A DNA stretch of 64,000 bases. It comes from Bacteroidia bacterium (GTDB taxonomy: Bacteria > Bacteroidota > Bacteroidia > NS11-12g > UBA955). Every line of letters starts with the position of its first letter. Position 1 is the first letter of the stretch. Of the stretch, positions 26,259 to 36,214 are shown one piece after another. The notes beneath the pieces are model-generated. The model did no database searches. It was not told where the DNA came from and worked only from the letters and a program-made list of their open reading frames with translations. Both the position numbers and the translations under genes were made by a program. Where the stretch lies: assembly GCA_023228875.1 (NCBI GenBank), contig JALOAG010000003.1:62001-126000 (forward strand), given 5' to 3'.

Positions 26259-29200
26259 ATGGCAAAACATTACATCATTAACAAGTTACATTCGATTTTT
26301 ATTGAGGGTCTCTCAGTAATTCTCTTATTTGTAACAGGCGACATAGTAGCGCAAAACAATGCGGCTACTATTCCAACAAAAAATTATGTTCAGGAGGAGA
26401 TAGCAGGGTATTCCGTAAAAATGACATCCCCATTACAACATGATGAAAAGGAACTCATTTCTGAACGAACCCAAACTACAAAAGCTATTTCTACCGGCAA
26501 TGGAAGTGTGAAACTCTTGTCCTATGCAGGTCCAATTCACTATCAAAAGGGCAGCAAATGGGAGGAAATTGATTTAACAATTCTGCCCAATCGCTCAGGA
26601 GATTATCTTGATTATCCGTATGCAAATTTTGGAAATAGCTTCCATTCATTTTATTCAAGCAACCCAACTCGCCAGCCTGTCATTACTAAGTTGGAAGATG
26701 GACAAATAATATCTGAAACAGTTTCGAGTTTGTATTCATTTAATGCTGAGGGAAATCAAGGAAAAAGTACACTCAAAATATCAGATAAAACACCTGATAT
26801 ACATATACAAGGAGATAAAATTATCTACTCAGAGGTTTTTCCTCTTATAGATTTAGTCTATTCTCAAAGAAATGTTGGACGAAATTTTGAGGTTATTATT
26901 AAAGACAAACAGTTTTTAGACCAATTCCCATTATCTGACAATCGAATAGTAATTGAGGAAGCGGTACAAATACCTGAAAATTGGGTCGTAAAAAAAGAGC
27001 AGAATGAAATAAATTTCTACTCTAATAATGTGTTGATTGCGACTATCCCTCAACCTGTAATGCGTCAAGAACTTTTAGGAAAAGTTGAATACAAATCTGA
27101 AGCGGAGTTTATGTTGGTGGGTGATATTTCATTTACTAAGAAGGGTACTCAAGTAATCATTACTACGACCTTTTCTTTAGAATGGCTTAGAGACGAAGCA
27201 AGAATATACCCAATAGCTTTAGACCCTATGTGGAAGATTGCAACTACAAATGCAACCTATTGGACAGGATATCAAACTAGTTCTTCTGCCAAAACAAATG
27301 GTATGCTCTATATGAACAATGCGTCATATTCAAGTTGGGCTAAATTTTCTATTCCCTCATTGTCTGTTGGAAGTAATGTTGTAATGGTGAAGTACTATGG
27401 TGCTGCTTACGGAGGAACTCAAACAAGCGATAAGTTTGTATCTATTCGCTCAATGGACGCAATTGACCCTGTAGCCGCTTCAGCCGTAGATATTTGGAAA
27501 GCCATTTCAATAGGTACATCCTTTACAACAACTTATCGTTGGAATAACCCTGTTTCAAATGCAGCCAGCGTAAGTATTGATTGTTACACAGGGTCTGGAG
27601 CGCTTGGAACTGATGCCAATACATATATCCAGAGCAGAGCCGGAAGCTATGCTTCTTTTGGCTTTTGGGAAATTTCGGGTAATACATCTTATCAGTATCA
27701 AGGAGCAAATAATAGTGTTGCACCTCCATATATTGAAGTTACATATTGTTCGGGTGGGGATTGTTCCGGTACACCTAATGTCGGTACCCTTGTAGCACCT
27801 GACTTTGCTTGCAGTGGACAGAATTTTAATCTTACACTTACCGGTGCGTCAAAGAATTGTGGTATAGATATGCAGTGGCAGAGAGCTACTAGTGCATCCG
27901 GACCTTGGAGCACAATTGATTATGAATTTAAAGATGTATTGACTTTGACACAAACCCAAAAAACATGGTATCGTGTTGTAATGAGGTGTAGTTTTTCAGG
28001 CTTGCAAAACACTTCTAATGTTGTAGAGGTTGCAACTGAGAAAAGAGCGTTTGGTGCAGATAGTTATACAATTAATCAAGGTGCTGCACCAACAAGGAAA
28101 AATTTCCAAAGTTTCACTTCGATGGCTGATTCTCTTCAATGCCACGGTATCACATCAGCCATTACCGTCAATGTTGTTTCAGGTTCCGGTCCATATAATG
28201 AACAATTAATATTAAAACCTATTACTGGATCTAGTTCCTCAAAACGATTGACTGTAAATGGCAATAATGAAGTATTGCAATTTGCTTCAAGTAATAGTAG
28301 TAATAACTATGTGTTTGAGTTTGATCAAGATGCCAGTTTTTATTCGTTTAAGAATTTAACCTTACGAAATAACGGAACATCATTTGCCCGTATTATTAAC
28401 TTTCCAAAGAATAATGAAAGCGTTACATTTACAAATGTAACTTTCCAAGGCTATGCAAGCGCAACAACCTCTGCAAATCATTATTTAGTACAATTACAAA
28501 CAAATGTGATTAGTAACTATTTGACTTTTGACAGCTGTACCTTCTTATATGGGTCTGCAGGTATGTATATGTATTCTAGTAGCTCAAATGGAGTGGGAAT
28601 GTCTGCGCAAAATTTAAGGGTAACAGATTGTAGGTTTATTGATCAATATTATTATGGGATATTTGTTCAATATTATGCAGGGCTTCAATTGTTTAGAAAC
28701 ATCATTACTTCAACAAAGACATATTCCGGCTATATGGGCATGCGCTTATATTGGATAATGTGCCCACAGCTTGATAATAGGACTTATATTGATGGTAATA
28801 AGATATATTATAATCAAGGGGGCTATGGAATGTATCTTCAATATTTGGGTGTGAATACTTCATATCCAACTGATGATTATTTCTTTAGAATATCAAATAA
28901 TGTCATAAACATAGGTCCCGGTCCGAGTTCTTCAATTCTAACTAGAGGTATATATATTGCGAATCAATCAAATTCTGAGTTTTGGCATAATACAGTTCAC
29001 GTGTCATCAGCCGATCAAACAAACTCTGCTGCCTTTTGGTTCCAAAGTGCTTATACCACATCTGTAACACAAGGTAAAGTTGATGTAGCTAATAATCTAT
29101 TTACCAGTGAAGGAAATGCTCCGGCATTTTATCTGTCTAACTCAAATATTACACCAACTAATGTTACAATAGATAAGAATAATTTGTATTCTAAGGGTGT

Positions 29201-31898
29201 AAACTTGGGCAATTATCTTGGTTCTTTTTCTTCAAATATTGTAAATTGGAGAAGCGCAACCGGTTATGATGTTAATTCTGAAAATTTAGACCCAATGTAC
29301 CAAGACGAAGCGCGTCCGAATTCTAATATGCACATTACAAATAGTACTTTACACAACAAAGCAGGTTATATGTTCAAGATTCCTAATGATGCAGAAGGAA
29401 GAGTTAGAAATGCGACAGGGACAGACCATGGAGGATTAATGTCGATAGCTGATGTATCCATATCAACCGCTTCAAGTGTGTTTTCATTACCCTCATGTGG
29501 CAGGGATTATCCTATTGATCTGACCGTGTTGAATTCGGGTAATTTTGCTTTTTCCGGAAAACTCTATTTTAAGATTGAAATTAACGGTGGAGCTAGGGTA
29601 TATTTGGATTCAATCCCCTTTAATTTGAGTCCTGGTGAATCTAAGTCAGTTCTTATGAACAACGCTGTTAATTTAGCAGGAGGTAGAGTTAATACAATAA
29701 AGATAAGTATATTAAATACAGATGAAAACATGGCTAATAATGTCTTTGCATTTTCGTCTCCCTATTTAGAGAAGAGTCCAAGTGGTAGTGCTATAACCGC
29801 TGTTTCAATTGGTTCAGCAAAAGGACCAGCTCCTTCTGACCCATTTTGGAAATCAATCGCAAACGAAACATTGAAGTTTTCAGTTACACCCCCAGCAGGA
29901 TTTACAAATTCAGACTATTCTACAGGCTATATGGTCAATACAAATGCGTATGAAAAAGTTGGAGGAGTGCCTCTCCCTGCTTCGGCAACAACATATTCTC
30001 ATAATCCAACATCTGGAGGTGAGTGGACACTAAATGTACCTGATAAAACATTCGATGGAAAAGCACTTATTTATGAATTGCAATTTGTTAATGTTATTTC
30101 AGGGTGTGATTCGACAATTACGATTGAAATACTCGTTGTTGATGATGGTATGCCTGATTTTACCACTATATCAATTACCTGCGAAAAACTAAATACAGAA
30201 TTTAAAAATCTATCCACGGTTTCATCAGGTTATCTGTCATACAAATGGGATTTTGGAGATGGCAGTGTAAGTGCAAAGCCCAATCCTGAACACGTATATA
30301 CAAATGCAGGAGCATACACCGTTACGCTTACTACAAGAACAGTACCCTATGGTTTTGAAAATTCAATTACAAAGATCATATTAATTCACGAAACTCCCGA
30401 TGTAAACTTCAGTCATATTGATAAATGCTATGGACAAACGATTTCTTTAACGAATACCTCAACAAATATTATCGGTCTTCCAACTTATGAATGGGATTTG
30501 GGTGATGGCAATTCAAGTATTTCTAAAGATGTTTTAGTTGCATACAATCAACCCGGTGAATATACAGTCTCACTTACTGTAACTACAGATAATGGATGTT
30601 ATGGACATGTTGCAAAGTCCGTTACTTCTTATGCGAATCCTGTTCCTAATTTTGAATTCCCTGCATTAAAGTGTATGGGTAATATTGTTCCCTTTAAGAA
30701 CACTACAACTATAGCATTCTCAAATTGGACAAGTAAGTGGCAGTTCGGTGTTGGCGAAGGTGCTTCTAATGACATGCATCCATTGTATGAATTTACCAAA
30801 ATTGGAATTGCAAAAGTGAAATTGGTAACAACTTCTGAATTTGGTTGTTCGGATTCAATTATTAAGAATGTACAAATTGAGCATACGCCAATAATTAATA
30901 TTACGAATAATGATGCTTGTGTAGGGTATCCTACTATCTTCAACAGTAATGTAGATGTGCCCTCAAATTTGACTGCTACATATAAATGGAATATTGACTT
31001 AGTTAATTATTTGGATGAAACACCGGCTGTGATATTTAAGTATGCTGATTATGAGGTTGTAAAAGTTGATGTAGCTTTCTCAAATGGATGTCAAGCTTCT
31101 GCTACAAAGCGTGTACAATCAGCGCATCGACCCAAAGCCGATTTTAATGTTAATAGTGCCGTTTGTTCAGGTCAAATGATTGATTTGTATAACACTACAT
31201 TAGTTAAGTTTGGGGCACCTAAATATACATGGAATTTAGGAGACGGTTCAGTGTTTGTTGATGAACATGCGCCAAAGTATATATATAGTAATAATCAATC
31301 CAAAGACTATACAATTACACTGATTGCTACCTCTCCGCTAGGCACATGTCCTGATACGTTCTCTAAGACGGTCTCTGTTGGCGTTACACCTGTATGCGAC
31401 TTTACTGTGTCAGATATTTATATGCCCGGGCATAGAGGGTATGAATTCAAGTCTGTCTCTCAATCAGGTGTGCAATACGATTGGGATTTTGGAGATGGCA
31501 TGAAGTCTAATGCCCCAAATAGTAACCACCAATTCTCTCGTGATGGAGTTTATAGTGTCAAACTTAAAATATCAACTCCCGAAGGTTGTAGTTGTGAAAA
31601 AATAATTTCACATCATGTTGTTAATCTTGGGTTGTCGGATGTATTTGCAAAGTCAGGACTGGTTATATTTCCTATTCCATCAACCGGTGTTATAAATTTG
31701 GTAAATAAAGGAAATGTCAATATTGAATCAATTAAGGTGGTCAATACAATTGGTTCTGTGGTGTATTTTAGTAGTGTAAATATAGCAGACAATAGTTTCT
31801 CTATTGATTTAACAAAAAATGCTGCGGGAGTTTATTTAGTTCAGGTTAAAACTATAGAGGGTGTGATACTCACTCAGAAGATTGTGATAGAGAAATAA
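26259..31898 (+). CDS. Giant PKD-repeat surface protein with T9SS type A sorting domain
   Basis: About 1,879 residues, starting at ATG 26259 with a signal peptide (LSVILLFVTGDIVAQ). The N-terminal 350 residues resemble the leaders of Rhs/WapA-type wall proteins, ending in DEARIYPIALDPMW. A DNRLRE-like beta domain follows (27240-27750). From about 28100 to 29450 the sequence looks like a right-handed parallel beta-helix (NVTFQGYA, LRVTDCRFIDQYYYG). Six PKD-like domains lie near 30240, 30480, 30720, 30970, 31210 and 31470 (WDFGDG motifs, two degenerate). The type A tail ends in TQKIVIEK. It should be a large secreted adhesin-like or carbohydrate-related protein. Confidence 0.85.
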   Translation: MAKHYIINKLHSIFIEGLSVILLFVTGDIVAQNNAATIPTKNYVQEEIAGYSVKMTSPLQHDEKELISERTQTTKAISTGNGSVKLLSYAGPIHYQKGSKWEEIDLTILPNRSGDYLDYPYANFGNSFHSFYSSNPTRQPVITKLEDGQIISETVSSLYSFNAEGNQGKSTLKISDKTPDIHIQGDKIIYSEVFPLIDLVYSQRNVGRNFEVIIKDKQFLDQFPLSDNRIVIEEAVQIPENWVVKKEQNEINFYSNNVLIATIPQPVMRQELLGKVEYKSEAEFMLVGDISFTKKGTQVIITTTFSLEWLRDEARIYPIALDPMWKIATTNATYWTGYQTSSSAKTNGMLYMNNASYSSWAKFSIPSLSVGSNVVMVKYYGAAYGGTQTSDKFVSIRSMDAIDPVAASAVDIWKAISIGTSFTTTYRWNNPVSNAASVSIDCYTGSGALGTDANTYIQSRAGSYASFGFWEISGNTSYQYQGANNSVAPPYIEVTYCSGGDCSGTPNVGTLVAPDFACSGQNFNLTLTGASKNCGIDMQWQRATSASGPWSTIDYEFKDVLTLTQTQKTWYRVVMRCSFSGLQNTSNVVEVATEKRAFGADSYTINQGAAPTRKNFQSFTSMADSLQCHGITSAITVNVVSGSGPYNEQLILKPITGSSSSKRLTVNGNNEVLQFASSNSSNNYVFEFDQDASFYSFKNLTLRNNGTSFARIINFPKNNESVTFTNVTFQGYASATTSANHYLVQLQTNVISNYLTFDSCTFLYGSAGMYMYSSSSNGVGMSAQNLRVTDCRFIDQYYYGIFVQYYAGLQLFRNIITSTKTYSGYMGMRLYWIMCPQLDNRTYIDGNKIYYNQGGYGMYLQYLGVNTSYPTDDYFFRISNNVINIGPGPSSSILTRGIYIANQSNSEFWHNTVHVSSADQTNSAAFWFQSAYTTSVTQGKVDVANNLFTSEGNAPAFYLSNSNITPTNVTIDKNNLYSKGVNLGNYLGSFSSNIVNWRSATGYDVNSENLDPMYQDEARPNSNMHITNSTLHNKAGYMFKIPNDAEGRVRNATGTDHGGLMSIADVSISTASSVFSLPSCGRDYPIDLTVLNSGNFAFSGKLYFKIEINGGARVYLDSIPFNLSPGESKSVLMNNAVNLAGGRVNTIKISILNTDENMANNVFAFSSPYLEKSPSGSAITAVSIGSAKGPAPSDPFWKSIANETLKFSVTPPAGFTNSDYSTGYMVNTNAYEKVGGVPLPASATTYSHNPTSGGEWTLNVPDKTFDGKALIYELQFVNVISGCDSTITIEILVVDDGMPDFTTISITCEKLNTEFKNLSTVSSGYLSYKWDFGDGSVSAKPNPEHVYTNAGAYTVTLTTRTVPYGFENSITKIILIHETPDVNFSHIDKCYGQTISLTNTSTNIIGLPTYEWDLGDGNSSISKDVLVAYNQPGEYTVSLTVTTDNGCYGHVAKSVTSYANPVPNFEFPALKCMGNIVPFKNTTTIAFSNWTSKWQFGVGEGASNDMHPLYEFTKIGIAKVKLVTTSEFGCSDSIIKNVQIEHTPIINITNNDACVGYPTIFNSNVDVPSNLTATYKWNIDLVNYLDETPAVIFKYADYEVVKVDVAFSNGCQASATKRVQSAHRPKADFNVNSAVCSGQMIDLYNTTLVKFGAPKYTWNLGDGSVFVDEHAPKYIYSNNQSKDYTITLIATSPLGTCPDTFSKTVSVGVTPVCDFTVSDIYMPGHRGYEFKSVSQSGVQYDWDFGDGMKSNAPNSNHQFSRDGVYSVKLKISTPEGCSCEKIISHHVVNLGLSDVFAKSGLVIFPIPSTGVINLVNKGNVNIESIKVVNTIGSVVYFSSVNIADNSFSIDLTKNAAGVYLVQVKTIEGVILTQKIVIEK

Positions 31899-31917
31899 AT
31901 ATTTCTAATTTTCAAGT

Positions 31918-32898
31918 CTAGCAGCCGTTATACAACAGTGTAACGGCTGTTTTTTTATAGACCCCAAAATGAAAGTCATCAGTTTGAGAGACTAAATAGC
32001 TGTCTTCAACATTGAAAAAGTGATTTAACAAGTTAAAGTTCTCCTCACTTTCTTCAATAAAATGTTGACTGATTCCTTTTAAGAGTGGAACTAAGATATT
32101 GCCTCCGTATCCGTTCAACTCAAGCATTTGAAAGTGTGCGTTCAGTAGGGGTAATATTTTTGAAGATTCAACAGCTTCAGATGGATCAGCAATCAACATC
32201 CGTAGCAATCCAGGTGCTGTTTGTCTTTTTTTGATTTTCCCGCTTAAATAAGTACGTTTGTTTTGAGGAATTGTGTTGAGTATGGAGTTCACAACATCAA
32301 GTTGTTTGTGATTCCATTGAATCCTGTCCGGACCGGTGTATTCATGAATGATGATGATCCCTTTATTGCTTAACATGGTTTTAATTTTCGCAATCACTTG
32401 TTCTAAGTTCTTTAAGTGATGTAAAGAGGAATGAAACAAAATAATATCAAATGTTTGCTGCGACTCAAACTGCTCAAAACTGCTATGGATAAACTGTATG
32501 CGTTCATCATTGGTTCGTGATTGAGCATATTGAATATTTTGAAAAGCAAGGTCGATTGCTGTTATTGACGTAAAAACGTTGCTTTTGAGGAAGTCAAGTT
32601 CTTGACTTCCAGTGCCACAACCTATTGAAAGCATGTTGAGATTTGTGCAGTTATGTAAATACTTTTCTATTACATAATTTATGTATGATTGATTATCGTT
32701 ACCTGTTATCATCTTGTTCCATCTTTTGCGAACTAATGGGATATTCCACCAATTTGTTGGAGGTAGTGCCCCTGCGTTCCAATGGGATTGCACTCTTTTA
32801 AATGCTCGCAATGAGAATTTGCCTAAAAAGAAGGAAAGCTTTGAGGAATGAATTTTCTCTCTTAACTCAATAAAGTCGGAATAAGATATAATGCTCAA
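31918..32898 (-). CDS. Class I SAM-dependent methyltransferase
   Basis: About 326 residues. The SAM site is LNMLSIGCGTGSQELDFL, followed by ITAIDLAFQNIQYAQSRT and a motif IV-like ILFHSSLHHLKNLEQVIAKI, then KGIIIIHEYTGPDRIQWNHK. The substrate is unknown. The frame extends to an ATG-less start at 32937, inside the rpmE terminator. TTG 32898, just past that terminator, is more likely but not certain. The last ten codons overlap the hairpin that terminates the convergent PKD gene. It follows rpmE on the same strand. Confidence 0.72.
   Translation of the reverse strand: MSIISYSDFIELREKIHSSKLSFFLGKFSLRAFKRVQSHWNAGALPPTNWWNIPLVRKRWNKMITGNDNQSYINYVIEKYLHNCTNLNMLSIGCGTGSQELDFLKSNVFTSITAIDLAFQNIQYAQSRTNDERIQFIHSSFEQFESQQTFDIILFHSSLHHLKNLEQVIAKIKTMLSNKGIIIIHEYTGPDRIQWNHKQLDVVNSILNTIPQNKRTYLSGKIKKRQTAPGLLRMLIADPSEAVESSKILPLLNAHFQMLELNGYGGNILVPLLKGISQHFIEESEENFNLLNHFFNVEDSYLVSQTDDFHFGVYKKTAVTLLYNGC
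31922..31956 (+). terminator. Intrinsic terminator of the PKD giant gene, inside the neighbour's coding end
   Basis: CAGCCGTTA (31922-31930) pairs with TAACGGCTG (31941-31949), extended by a G-T and two more pairs around a 4-nt loop, and is followed by seven T. It is a strong plus-strand terminator 23 nt past the PKD gene stop. Confidence 0.85.
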
Positions 32899-32910
32899 GA
32901 CCTCACAAAA

Positions 32911-32945
32911 ATAAAAAAGGCTGTTGGATACTACCAACAGCCTTT
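32911..32945 (-). terminator. Intrinsic terminator of rpmE
   Basis: On the minus strand AAAGGCTGTTGG and CCAACAGCCTTT form a 12-bp stem with a 6-nt loop, then TTTTTTATTTTT. It lies 21 nt after the rpmE stop. Confidence 0.9.
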
Positions 32946-32966
32946 CCCATATTTATTTTAATTAGA

Positions 32967-33215
32967 TTATTTTTTTGCGTAACGCTTGTTGAATTTATCA
33001 ACTCTACCTGCAGTGTCAATAAATGTATGTTTTCCGGTAAAGAATGGGTGAGATTTATCTGAAATCTCAATCTTAAACAATGGGTATTCATTTCCATCTT
33101 TCCATTTGATGGTTTCTTTTGTGTTTACACAAGATTTAGTAAGAAACTCATAGTCTGAGGACATGTCCTTAAATACCACATGTCTATAATTGCTTGGGTG
33201 AATATCTTTTTTCAT
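32967..33215 (-). CDS. rpmE2: 50S ribosomal protein L31 type B
   Basis: An 82-residue ribosomal protein. The start [20 protein letters not shown] and the [20 protein letters not shown] and [20 protein letters not shown] segments are those of type B L31. It lacks the paired CxxC zinc ligands of type A, so it does not depend on zinc; only one cysteine (KSCVNTKET) is seen. A -7 box precedes it at 33239-33246, and a strong terminator follows. Confidence 0.96.
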   Translation of the reverse strand: MKKDIHPSNYRHVVFKDMSSDYEFLTKSCVNTKETIKWKDGNEYPLFKIEISDKSHPFFTGKHTFIDTAGRVDKFNKRYAKK

Positions 33216-33238
33216 TTTCGTTCGCTGAAAAGGGAGTG

Positions 33239-33246
33239 CAAAAATA
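33239..33246 (-). promoter_or_regulatory. Bacteroidota -7 box upstream of rpmE2
   Basis: The minus strand reads TATTTTTG, matching TAnnTTTG, 23 nt before the rpmE2 start. Confidence 0.55.
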
Positions 33247-33300
33247 ACAGTATTTTCTAAATATGCAAAGTCAATTTGAAAAATTAAACTGTAGATTGAT

Positions 33301-33308
33301 TATGTTTG
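33301..33308 (+). promoter_or_regulatory. Bacteroidota -7 box upstream of the phosphoribosyltransferase
   Basis: TATGTTTG matches TAnnTTTG, 16 nt before ATG 33325. TTTG at 33275-33278 may be the -33 element, though the 22-nt spacer is long. Confidence 0.5.
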
Positions 33309-33324
33309 CACCTAAGCTTTGAGT

Positions 33325-33816
33325 ATGGAAAAGAGAGATTACATTTTAAATGATGCACAAATCAGACAAAGGGTTAAAAGAATTGCTTATGAAATTCTTG
33401 AAAACAATCTGAATGAAAAGGTCGTATTGATTGGAGGTGTAGGTCAAAGAGGAGGGTTGTTGGCAGAACTGATTGCCAAGGAAGTTGATAGTTTAAAAGA
33501 GATTAAAACCAAACTTTTTTCTATTGTTACACTCATTGGGAAGGTAAAATTAAGTGTTGATACCAAGGAGCTAAAGGACCAAACAATCATCATTGTCGAT
33601 GATGTATTAAATACCGGTAAGACCTTGATGGATATATTAGTGGTTGTTGCATCCAATGAACCAAAGCGTGTTGAAACTTGTTTCTTGGCTCAACGCAGCC
33701 ATAGAAAATTTCCTGTTAAGGGTGATTATGTAGGAATTTCAATGGCCACTACTTTTCAGGAGCATATTTATTTTGACGCAAGCAATCCTAATAAGCTCAG
33801 TGTCTATTTAGAATAA
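33325..33816 (+). CDS. PyrR-like phosphoribosyltransferase
   Basis: About 163 residues from ATG 33325 (a TTG two codons earlier is also in frame). It is a type I PRTase: the PRPP-binding loop is IIIVDDVLNTGKTLMDIL, and LIGGVGQRGGLLAELIAKEV forms the pyrophosphate-side loop. The overall layout resembles PyrR (uracil phosphoribosyltransferase/regulator), but a regulatory role in pyrimidine genes is not supported by the neighbours. The nucleobase is unknown. It is convergent with the transketolase operon, 30 nt apart. Confidence 0.78.
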   Translation: MEKRDYILNDAQIRQRVKRIAYEILENNLNEKVVLIGGVGQRGGLLAELIAKEVDSLKEIKTKLFSIVTLIGKVKLSVDTKELKDQTIIIVDDVLNTGKTLMDILVVVASNEPKRVETCFLAQRSHRKFPVKGDYVGISMATTFQEHIYFDASNPNKLSVYLE

Positions 33817-33846
33817 TAAACTGCAAAATTTTTTGAGTCAGTAAAG

Positions 33847-34806
33847 CTATTGCTTACGCTGTATTGCCTTTCTTGCTGCAGCAATAATATCATTTGCAGT
33901 CAGACCATACTTGACCAGCAACTCTTCAGGAGTGCCACTTTCGCCAAATGAATCATTAACCGCAACATATTCCATAGGCGTAGGTTTGTGTATTGCTAAT
34001 ACTTGTGCAATACTGTCTCCAAGTCCCCCAATTTTATTATGTTCTTCTGCACTCACCACGCAACCTGTTTTATTTACTGAATGAAGAATTGCATCTGTAT
34101 CAATAGGCTTAATTGTATGGATGTTGATTAAATCAACAGAAATACCTTCTTGAGTGAGTACTTCTGCAGCCTTAACAGCTTCCCAGACGAGATGCCCGGT
34201 CGCAAAAATGCTGACATCACTTCCGTCCTGAATTTTCCATGCTTTTCCAATCTCAAATTTTTGATCTACAGGATAAAATACGGGCCATTTTGGTCTGCCA
34301 AATCGTAGGTAAACAGGACCGCGGTGTTCTAAAATGGCAAGCGTTGCAGCTTTCGTTTGATTGTAATCGCAGGGGTTGATAACAGTCATGCCGGGCAACA
34401 TTTTCATCAATCCAATATCTTCCAATATCTGATGAGTTGCGCCATCTTCTCCAAGTGTTAATCCTGCATGAGAAGCACATATTTTTACATTTTTATTAGA
34501 ATAAGCTATGGATTGTCTGATTTGGTCATATACCCTACCGGTAGAAAAGTTTGCAAAGGTACCCGTAAACGGAATTTTTCCTCCTGAGGCTAATCCTGCT
34601 GCCAATCCCATCATGTTTGCTTCTGCAATTCCTGTTTGGAAAAATCGTTCAGGAAATTCTTTCTGAAATGCATCCATTTTTAGTGAGCCGGTTAGGTCTG
34701 CACAAAGTGCTACTACATCTTTATTTTTTCTACCTGCTTCTAACAACCCTGCTCCAAAGCCTGAACGGGTGTCCTTCAAATCTTTTATTTCTGTGCTAAT
34801 GTTCAT
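33847..34806 (-). CDS. Transketolase, C-terminal (pyrimidine-binding) subunit
   Basis: A 319-residue subunit holding the pyrimidine-binding and C-terminal transketolase domains. The catalytic glutamate that activates thiamine diphosphate is in [20 protein letters not shown]. The cofactor-domain histidine region is [19 protein letters not shown], and [17 protein letters not shown] is also typical. It acts with the N-terminal subunit at 36215 in the non-oxidative pentose phosphate pathway. The two subunit genes are separated by the vWA gene, on the same strand with 6 and 10 nt gaps. Confidence 0.92.
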   Translation of the reverse strand: MNISTEIKDLKDTRSGFGAGLLEAGRKNKDVVALCADLTGSLKMDAFQKEFPERFFQTGIAEANMMGLAAGLASGGKIPFTGTFANFSTGRVYDQIRQSIAYSNKNVKICASHAGLTLGEDGATHQILEDIGLMKMLPGMTVINPCDYNQTKAATLAILEHRGPVYLRFGRPKWPVFYPVDQKFEIGKAWKIQDGSDVSIFATGHLVWEAVKAAEVLTQEGISVDLINIHTIKPIDTDAILHSVNKTGCVVSAEEHNKIGGLGDSIAQVLAIHKPTPMEYVAVNDSFGESGTPEELLVKYGLTANDIIAAARKAIQRKQ

Positions 34807-34812
34807 ATTGGT

Positions 34813-36204
34813 TTAAAATGTAAAATCTGTTACTTTTCCGGAAAGTACTGTAAATTCTTTTTGGAAAGTGTATATGGTTTTTGTTTCACTCCGCAATCTT
34901 CCGATAACAAAATAGTTGCCCGGCTGCATCACAATGACTTGATTACTTCTTCTTTCATCAATGTCTGCAACCCAAATAGTCTTGCCGCCTTCCATTCTGT
35001 ATATAGCTGCTACATAATCTTTAGTTTTTGTAAGATTCAGTTTGCCGGGTTGAGGAATCTTGATTTCGGTTACTTTGTCTTGTGATATCTTAATGTTTAC
35101 AAAGATTGGAGGAGTGGATAGTATTTCAATATCGTATTCACCATTTAAATACTTTTTTGAAGTATTAAAGTCTTGTGCAAAGACAGTTTTCATATCCCCT
35201 TTAATTCTTACAATTGCTTGTAGTCTATCGTAACGTGTAACACCATCTACAACTAATTTTAAAGTCCCCTGACCTGCATCCAATGCTATGATATTGTGTT
35301 TGCCTGGGATGAGCGAAATATTTTCTTTATAAACGTTTGGCATTGTGTGCACTCTGATATTATATCTGCGCATAGGATCTAAGAAAAGTGTATCAGGAAC
35401 GCCATATACATTCATTGTGTGATAGTAGTTGTATAGTTCAACACCTGTTGTCGCATCATAGATTGTCATGTTTACATTGGTTTCTAACGGCTTTTTATTT
35501 CCATCTACTAAGCTAATCTGGCAACTGGTTGCATTTAATGCTTGCGAAATAACTACGCCAATAACGGTTTCGAACTCACTCATTGAATTAGCATCGTAAT
35601 AATTTCCGGCACAAGAGAAAAATTTTCTAAAAACTTCCGGATCTGAGCCAACTCCAATGATAAACGGTTTTAGAAATATACCTTTATTTTGAAGCTCTTG
35701 ACTGACTTCACAGGGGTTGCCGTCACATTCTTCTAATCCGTCTGTTATGAGAATAATAAGGTTTCTCACTGATTTATCACCTTGTGGGAAGTCGTTTACT
35801 GACTGTCCAAGTGAACGAGCAATAGGTGTATAGCCTCGCGGTCTAAGAGTGGAAACTTTTTTCTTAATTAATTCATGATTATATGGAGCAAAAGGTATCT
35901 CCAATTTGGTGTCATTGCAATCATTGAATTTTAAGTCTGTTTGGTGCCCATAAACGCGTAATGCAAGTTCAACATTGGGAAAAGAAGCTAAGCTGTCCAC
36001 CATTTTGTATAACATTTCTTTGGCTGCGGTCATGCGATCTGTGCTGCCAAATTGTGCATTCATACTTCCGGAAGCATCAAATATGATGAGAATACGTGAC
36101 TTAATGTTAGGTGTTTTGGTTTGAACCTGTCCGGATAGTTTGAAACCGGTTAACAGAATCAGACTGAAAAAGGCAATGGAAACTTTCTTGAGAATGAGTT
36201 GCAT
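34813..36204 (-). CDS. Exported von Willebrand factor A domain protein
   Basis: About 463 residues from ATG 36204, which puts a signal peptide at the start (KKVSIAFFSLILLTGFKLSGQ). A vWA domain spans about 35-220, with the MIDAS metal site DASGSMNAQFG and later threonine/aspartate segments (RGYTPIARSLGQS, LIILITDGLEECDG). The C-terminal half is beta-rich with KYLNGEYDIEILSTPPIFV and no enzyme motif. It is probably periplasmic or surface exposed. It lies between the two transketolase subunit genes in one operon, an unexpected position. Confidence 0.83.
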   Translation of the reverse strand: MQLILKKVSIAFFSLILLTGFKLSGQVQTKTPNIKSRILIIFDASGSMNAQFGSTDRMTAAKEMLYKMVDSLASFPNVELALRVYGHQTDLKFNDCNDTKLEIPFAPYNHELIKKKVSTLRPRGYTPIARSLGQSVNDFPQGDKSVRNLIILITDGLEECDGNPCEVSQELQNKGIFLKPFIIGVGSDPEVFRKFFSCAGNYYDANSMSEFETVIGVVISQALNATSCQISLVDGNKKPLETNVNMTIYDATTGVELYNYYHTMNVYGVPDTLFLDPMRRYNIRVHTMPNVYKENISLIPGKHNIIALDAGQGTLKLVVDGVTRYDRLQAIVRIKGDMKTVFAQDFNTSKKYLNGEYDIEILSTPPIFVNIKISQDKVTEIKIPQPGKLNLTKTKDYVAAIYRMEGGKTIWVADIDERRSNQVIVMQPGNYFVIGRLRSETKTIYTFQKEFTVLSGKVTDFTF

Positions 36205-36214
36205 AGTTTTAATT

